From: Micrasema longulum
Lineage: Eukaryota; Arthropoda; Insecta; Trichoptera; Brachycentridae
Direction of reading: 5' to 3'
Length of the DNA stretch: 64,000 nucleotides
Assembly (NCBI GenBank): GCA_022494885.1
Contig: JAGVSM010003951.1
Span: forward strand, 1-64,000
A program made the translations under genes and the position numbers. Of the stretch, positions 61,801-64,000 are shown in pieces (position 1 is the first letter of the stretch; every line of letters starts with the position of its first letter). The notes under the pieces are model-generated. The model was not told where the DNA came from and searched no databases. It saw nothing but the letters and a program-made list of their open reading frames with translations.

Positions 61801-62293
61801 ATTTTTTATCGTAAAATTGCGTGATCATTCACTTATTTTTTGCTTTTTTTTGCATCTTCTAAATAATTTTTTTTTGAAAGCATAAATTACATGTACTTTT
61901 TTTTCACTCCCTATATCTAAGTTAGTAGTAATTATTATTATAAAACCATGTAGGACTATCATATGATTAATTGTAAAGGATCTTTACCGACAAGCCATAT
62001 TCATTGGCTTGGTGAGTCCTGTAAAAAAAAAAAAATAATTTCAAAAATGTCTTAAAATAACTAAAATGTAATATTGTATGTAAATAATAAATAAATAAAA
62101 TAAAAAAAAATAAATAAAGATCCTGTTTTCTGTAATGCAAAAAGTTATTTTTTTTCTAACAGTCGATGGCAAAGAGAAGTTGGTTGACAAGGACAACGGT
62201 ATCAGAGTCGCCTCTCCGGAACAGTTGGCCAAACTAAAGCCGGCCTTTATCAAGCCCCACGGTACCGTCACTGCAGCCAACTCTTCCTTCCTG
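43807..62293 (+). CDS. HADHB: Trifunctional enzyme subunit beta, mitochondrial (3-ketoacyl-CoA thiolase), 5' two thirds
   Basis: Carries out the last step of long-chain fatty-acid beta-oxidation in mitochondria: thiolytic cleavage of 3-ketoacyl-CoA, in complex with the alpha subunit. Six exons: 43807-43876, 47753-47927, 49430-49617, 52723-52910, 54795-54969 and 62163-62293. All have GT-AG borders and agreeing phases, and together make 927 coding bases (309 codons). The N-terminus is basic and Ser/Ala-rich, a likely mitochondrial presequence. Family blocks are plain: [61 protein letters not shown] with the active-site Cys at residue 135, [38 protein letters not shown] and [17 protein letters not shown]. 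Human HADHB is 474 residues, so the last third, with the C-terminal His and Cys catalytic motifs, lies beyond 64000. No lesion is seen. Introns 1-5 hold many transposon insertions. Confidence 0.96.
44170..44341 (+). repeat. tRNA-derived SINE (family A), HADHB intron 1
   Basis: Second copy of the 31616-31789 SINE, with the same head (GGTTGTGGTCCCGTGGC) and the same body ending ATAAGAACGCAAATATT. The B-box is damaged (GTTCAAATTCC). Confidence 0.75.
44678..45085 (+). repeat. LINE 3' tail with short ATAGAT start, copy 1
   Basis: Starts with a short ATAGAT repeat, runs through TGTGCCTATTAAATATGTAC and GACAAGCCATATGTATTGGC, and ends GTGAGTCCTG plus an A-run and A-rich tail. Same order as 61548-62105. 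Confidence 0.7.
45590..46130 (+). pseudogene. Jockey/CR1-type reverse transcriptase remnant
   Basis: The + strand shows, across several frames, [20 protein letters not shown], then [26 protein letters not shown] and [17 protein letters not shown]. This is the usual post-palm region of a non-LTR element (GWGG…, KxxLRVML…, EVLxIRQL). Frames are broken. Confidence 0.6.
46188..47047 (-). mobile_element. Tigger/pogo-type DNA transposon, internally deleted
   Basis: Inverted ends CAGTGGTGCCTC…AACGAAC (left) and …GCGAGGCACCACTG (right), flanked by TA on both sides (46186-46187 and 47048-47049). Inner repeats of GTTCGTTGTGTGAAGCGAA near 46918-46970 continue the terminal theme. At 860 bp it is far shorter than a complete Tigger and keeps only the C-terminal part of the transposase. 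Confidence 0.85.
46416..46832 (-). pseudogene. Tigger transposase C-terminal remnant
   Basis: The minus strand reads [20 protein letters not shown] then [13 protein letters not shown]; after a frame change near 46720 come [40 protein letters not shown] and [10 protein letters not shown]. This is the acidic and basic tail of Tigger/CENP-B-like transposases. The DDE core is deleted. Confidence 0.75.
47270..47545 (-). pseudogene. LINE C-terminal remnant
   Basis: The minus strand reads [20 protein letters not shown], then [20 protein letters not shown] and [17 protein letters not shown], the normal C-terminal block of a non-LTR element family. The sequence to 47730 (CACAGGGCTCTTGGCCTCAT, then AATAAATAAAT) resembles LINE 3' tails but reads in the opposite direction. 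Confidence 0.65.
47753..47927 (+). CDS. HADHB: HADHB exon 2
   Basis: Acceptor TTATTTTCCAG, donor GTGAGT. Covers the end of the presequence and the first strand of the thiolase fold ([14 protein letters not shown], then [16 protein letters not shown]). Ends in phase 2. Confidence 0.95.
48290..48560 (-). pseudogene. LINE reverse transcriptase remnant
   Basis: The minus strand reads [20 protein letters not shown] and LIKQ, then scattered downstream pieces in other frames, in HADHB intron 2. Strongly degraded. Confidence 0.5.
48600..48786 (+). repeat. Dispersed repeat family D
   Basis: The most diverged copy; shares CCACTTAAACCAG and ATATTCCCTTCTCAAAAAT with the copy at 26405-26578. Confidence 0.5.
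48995..49130 (+). repeat. Dispersed repeat family C
   Basis: Has CACTCAGTGGTGCATAGGGC, ACTGCATTGG and CCAAATGCAGCGTA, then a segment ending GGAACAATGAAACATTG that matches 29160-29175. Confidence 0.6.
49146..49236 (-). repeat. tRNA-derived SINE (family B), HADHB intron 2
   Basis: The minus strand reads TTGTGTAGTGGTTGACGCG (A-box side) and GAGGTCCTGGGTTCAATT (B-box side). Related to 36848-36965. Confidence 0.6.
49430..49617 (+). CDS. HADHB: HADHB exon 3 (active-site cysteine)
   Basis: Acceptor TTTTTTGCAG, donor GTAATA. Encodes [20 protein letters not shown] through [18 protein letters not shown] at 49587-49589 is the nucleophilic Cys that takes the acyl group. Confidence 0.95.
49650..50772. 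other. AT-rich intron 3 DNA with a CA-rich microsatellite
   Basis: No gene. A (CA)-rich low-complexity tract lies at 50130-50200. Confidence 0.5.
50773..51654. mobile_element. Inverted pair of about 158 bp ends (Penelope-like termini or foldback element)
   Basis: 50773-50932 and 51497-51654 are near-perfect reverse complements, around 560 bp of AT-rich DNA with no coding frame. The ends carry CAAATCAGTGTTTGATTTC, then AAAGTATTCAGTAGACTC, and a GGCGAAACAATTGTC block. The phrase CTAATAAGGCGAAACAATTGTC recalls the hammerhead ribozyme core found in Penelope-like element ends, but two core Gs are A here. It could also be a long-TIR non-autonomous DNA element. Confidence 0.6.
51655..52445. other. 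AT-rich intron 3 DNA
   Basis: No gene. It probably contains the remains of LINE non-coding sequence on the minus strand next to the fragment at 52446-52640. Confidence 0.4.
52446..52640 (-). pseudogene. RTE-type reverse transcriptase fragment
   Basis: The minus strand reads [20 protein letters not shown] then [16 protein letters not shown], the common post-palm block (…EFVYLGSxIT.DG.S..EI..RI.QA) of non-LTR elements. Truncated at both sides. Confidence 0.7.
52723..52910 (+). CDS. HADHB: HADHB exon 4
   Basis: Acceptor TTTGCGCAG, donor GTGAGA. Encodes [32 protein letters not shown] and on to [11 protein letters not shown]-rich compared with the introns. Confidence 0.95.
53060..53838. mobile_element. 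Candidate non-autonomous DNA element with inverted ends
   Basis: 53066-53110 (CTCAGAGTAATAAT … CTATAGAGGAGCTC) and 53790-53832 (GAGCTTCTCTATAG … ATTATTACTCAGAG) are inverted copies with roughly 80% identity. About 700 bp of non-coding DNA lies between them, including LINE-tail words at 53398-53430. Confidence 0.45.
54060..54790 (-). pseudogene. CR1/Rex-like LINE reverse transcriptase C-terminal part
   Basis: An open frame of 145 codons (54497-54060) reads [20 protein letters not shown], then [31 protein letters not shown] and [20 protein letters not shown] with FVDGWNKLP, a textbook C-terminus of this clade. The preceding region (54500-54640) continues the element in other frames. It ends only a few bases from HADHB exon 5. 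Confidence 0.8.
54795..54969 (+). CDS. HADHB: HADHB exon 5
   Basis: Acceptor GTGAGCAG, donor GTGAGA. Encodes [20 protein letters not shown] through YFTDLIPMK. The acceptor lacks a strong pyrimidine run, but the frame and homology are clear. Confidence 0.95.
55124..55320 (+). repeat. tRNA-derived SINE (family B-like), HADHB intron 5
   Basis: GTGGTGTAGTGGTCAAGACG (A-box) and GGAGTTCGATTCCCGG (B-box) are spaced as in a tRNA. A body with CAAGCCTGGGTGCTCTG follows, and the element ends in an A-run. Confidence 0.65.
55893..57767 (+). CDS. SWIM zinc finger and YqaJ-type nuclease protein of the transposon
   Basis: Three exons: 55893-56023, 56349-56545 and 56806-57767, all with GT-AG borders and matching phases, giving an intact 429-residue frame. 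Around residues 100-120 a SWIM finger ([11 protein letters not shown] then GGCKH: CxC…CxH) should bind DNA or protein. The C-terminal half is a YqaJ/lambda-exonuclease-like fold: [13 protein letters not shown], then [18 protein letters not shown] with the catalytic D…ExK, then AQVQLEMFF. Such enzymes resect or cut DNA ends, so a role in transposition or repair of the excision site is a reasonable inference. The stop codon overlaps an AATAAA poly(A) signal. I chose the ATG at 55893 because it opens exon 1 directly before a good GTGAGT donor. Confidence 0.85.
57768..59127. other. Spacer between the convergent transposon genes
   Basis: AT-rich, about 1.36 kb. No gene. AATAAA-type signals for both genes lie near its edges. 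Confidence 0.5.
59128..60912 (-). pseudogene. THAP-DDE transposase, interrupted
   Basis: Runs toward the nuclease gene. Exon 1 (60912 to about 60723) holds a THAP zinc finger: YCSVPRC, then KKWFVAMKR and CCEDHF (C2CH). After a short intron the next exon (about 60538 onward) carries a low-complexity acidic linker and the HTH region before the core. The DDE_Tnp_4-type core shows [12 protein letters not shown] (HTH), [10 protein letters not shown] (first Asp), MADRGF (second Asp) and [10 protein letters not shown] (Glu). Two lesions are seen: an in-frame TAA at 59844-59846 and a one-base frameshift near 59450, between the [10 protein letters not shown] and [11 protein letters not shown] segments. 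The exon 1 to 2 junction is approximate. This copy probably makes no active transposase. Confidence 0.82.
61437..61708. repeat. TATG/TATATG-rich tract and (ATAGAT)n microsatellite
   Basis: Runs of GTATGTATGTATG at 61437-61540 lead into about 22 near-perfect ATAGAT units at 61555-61706, interrupted by single GGATAT units. Confidence 0.9.
61548..62105 (+). repeat. LINE 3' tail with expanded ATAGAT start, copy 2
   Basis: Same element end as 44678-45085: TGTGCCTATTAAATATGTAC, CTCCGGTTCTGTATTTATTT, CATTGGCTTGGTGAGTCCTG and an A-run. The ATAGAT block is much longer here. Ends about 60 bases before HADHB exon 6. Confidence 0.7.
62163..62293 (+). CDS. HADHB: HADHB exon 6
   Basis: Acceptor TTTTTTCTAACAG, donor GTGAGC. 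Encodes [20 protein letters not shown] through [11 protein letters not shown]. Ends in phase 0; the next exon is outside the window. Confidence 0.95.
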
Positions 62294-62349
62294 GTGAGCT
62301 AATTCTAATAATACCACTCTTACTTACTCGAACCGAAGGGATGAAAGTA

Positions 62350-62500
62350 TAGCTAAATGCGAGATCAGTGTGAACGGAGATGTTCTGGATCAGGTAGAAG
62401 AATTTGTGTATCTGGGAAGTATGTTTAGTAGTAACTGCTCAATTATGGAATAATCTACCCTCTAATGTCAGAGACGCTTCTGTGATCCGCACGATAAACT
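62350..62500 (+). pseudogene. Two short LINE reverse transcriptase fragments joined
   Basis: The + strand reads AKCEISVNGDVLDQVEEFVY and LGSMFSSNC (RTE-type post-palm block), then directly QLWNNLPSNVRDASVIR from the C-terminus of another non-LTR family. Confidence 0.55.
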
Positions 62501-63252
62501 AACAACGAAAAATAATATTCCTACCGCTATCATATAAAGTTACCGCTAAAGTGTCAATAGTATTATTATCATCACCGCATCTAATATCCAAAAATCCTGA
62601 TACACAAAGCCGAAAAAATAAGAACCTAACATCCGCATCATTCCCCCAAATAATATCTAGTGGAGCGAGGGGGAACACTTCAAAACAGGTGAATCGATTT
62701 CAACTGTATATTAAGTGGCAGTAAACGTCCTTAATAACGTGTGTGTGTGTGTTGGCTGACCTTGTTGGACCATCTTGGATTAGTTCATGCGCTCTCTAAG
62801 CTATCGAGGAAATAACTTTTGCGCCTCTCTCTCGCGTCACCATATATTTGCCCACACCATAATGCCCTTTTCATTAATGCTCAATTTATTGAACTGACTT
62901 ACCAAAAGCCCGCACCGCTAACTAAATATCTACTTAATAGAGCAGACTTGATTCAATAAATAGTACAATCTCTAGTATCGACTGGCGTACTGAATTCTCA
63001 ATTAGATCATTTGTTGAATCTAAACTTTTTAAGTATAAGATTGTATTCTGTTAAAATACGTCCACAGTGCAAATGTCACCCCCAATGTTCTTGTAAAAGG
63101 TGGCTCGTTACAAGTAACAGTTAATCATAGAACTTGGCCTCATAGTATCATACGTATCTTTATATGTATGAATAAATAAATAAAAATCTTAATCGTAATT
63201 AGTCAGTCAGTTCAGTTCAAACAGCCGTTTAAACCGCCACAACTTTATGCCG
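62501..63252. other. Non-coding HADHB intron 6 DNA
   Basis: No gene. It continues the LINE 3' region (TTGGCCTCATAGTATCATACG, then AATAAATAAATA near 63170-63185) and has a (GT)6 run at 62741-62752. Confidence 0.5.
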
Positions 63253-63597
63253 CTCACGCAAAAAACCGTTCTCTAATTTTCTATAGTGCCAATTTTAAAC
63301 AATTATCCCCACTACACGGTCCAGTTTTTTCTGCCGCGCACGCTGGTGTTATTTGTTTTGTGCTTTAGTGTAATCTTTTAGTGTTTTTAGTTATTTTAGT
63401 GTTATCATAAAACTTATTATTTTGCTCTCGCAAAAAAAAACCGTTCTCTAATTTTATATAGTGCTAGTTTTAAACAATTGTTCCCACTACCCGGTCCAGT
63501 TCTTTCTGCTGTGCACGCTCGGGTTATTGGTTTTTGTGTTTTAGGATATTCTCTTAGTGTTTTTAATGATTTTAGTGTCTTCATAAAACTTATTATC
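63253..63597 (+). repeat. Two-copy tandem duplication of about 172 bp
   Basis: A block beginning with A-run then CCGTTCTCTAATTTT and TATAGTGC occurs at 63253 and again at 63425, and ends both times in CATAAAACTTATTAT. The copies differ by about 10-15%. Each has a GGTCCAGTT…TTTCTGC core. Confidence 0.8.
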
Positions 63598-64000
63598 AAG
63601 TGGGTACACACCTCCGACAGCAAACTTAGACTCGCCCAGTACCTTGTGCCGAGTAAAGCCGAGGGAACACGAGCTAAGCCGAGCGTAATGTGTAAATGTG
63701 GGTACACCCCTACATGATACTTACTTCGCCTCGCCGATTCTCGTTGCGAAGAAAGCCGAGTTACTACGTGAGGCGTTCAGTTGTATTTTATGAATATCTG
63801 TTTATTATAGTAAATAGTTAAAAGTAAGATGCTTATTTAAACTTATTGCATTATTAAAGTACATCTAAACAGCAGTTTTAAAGTAAATATTACATTGATT
63901 TCTTAAATTTTGAGCCATTCGAAATCATTAAAAATTTCGTAAAATAATTTTCATATTCGTTAAGCTTCCTTTTTATTTATTTACATTTACTCAATTTTTT
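63598..64000. other. Non-coding end of window
   Basis: Contains GC-richer words with AAGCCGAG repeated at about 63655, 63673 and 63753. No gene or splice-bounded exon seen. Confidence 0.4.

Overview
The window is eukaryotic, AT-rich and dominated by transposable elements. Genes are interrupted by introns with GT-AG boundaries. The conserved gene in it, the many non-LTR retrotransposon remnants of types common in moths and butterflies, several tRNA-derived SINEs, and hAT, pogo/Tigger and THAP-DDE DNA transposons point to an arthropod, most likely a lepidopteran insect. That assignment is inference; no species marker is visible.

Bases 1 to about 25971 form one huge inverted repeat (palindrome). 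The left arm (1-12608) reappears reverse-complemented as the right arm (13397-25971), separated by a spacer of about 790 bp. From the outside inwards each arm holds about 400 bp of unique DNA, about 7.6 kb of a tandem repeat with a 137-138 bp unit (roughly 55 units per arm), then about 4.5 kb of mostly non-coding DNA with SINEs, a duplicated 200 bp block and broken RTE-like reverse transcriptase. The arm runs off the left edge, so its full size is unknown. A real inverted duplication and an assembly artefact that joined two haplotypes head to head are both possible.

To the right come: two GC-rich terminal exons of an unrecognised + strand gene (26242-26976); a field of degraded LINE pieces (27-30 kb); a complete but mutated hAT transposon with inverted ends and an 8 bp target duplication (31987-34807); and a three-exon C2H2 zinc finger gene (36687-41037) whose last exon carries an in-frame stop between fingers 4 and 5.

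From 43807 to beyond the right edge lies the beta subunit of the mitochondrial trifunctional protein (HADHB, the thiolase of fatty-acid beta-oxidation). Six exons are in the window, including the one with the active-site cysteine; the last third of the protein lies outside. Its introns are full of insertions: SINEs, LINE tails, a Tigger relic, a Penelope-like inverted pair, and, in intron 5, a 5.8 kb DNA transposon (55432-61255) with TA target duplications. That transposon carries an apparently intact SWIM-YqaJ nuclease gene facing a broken THAP-DDE transposase gene. The combination fits the ISL2EU/IS4EU type.

The most unusual structure is the palindrome with its mirrored satellite arrays. 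The second is the transposon with an intact accessory nuclease and a damaged transposase.
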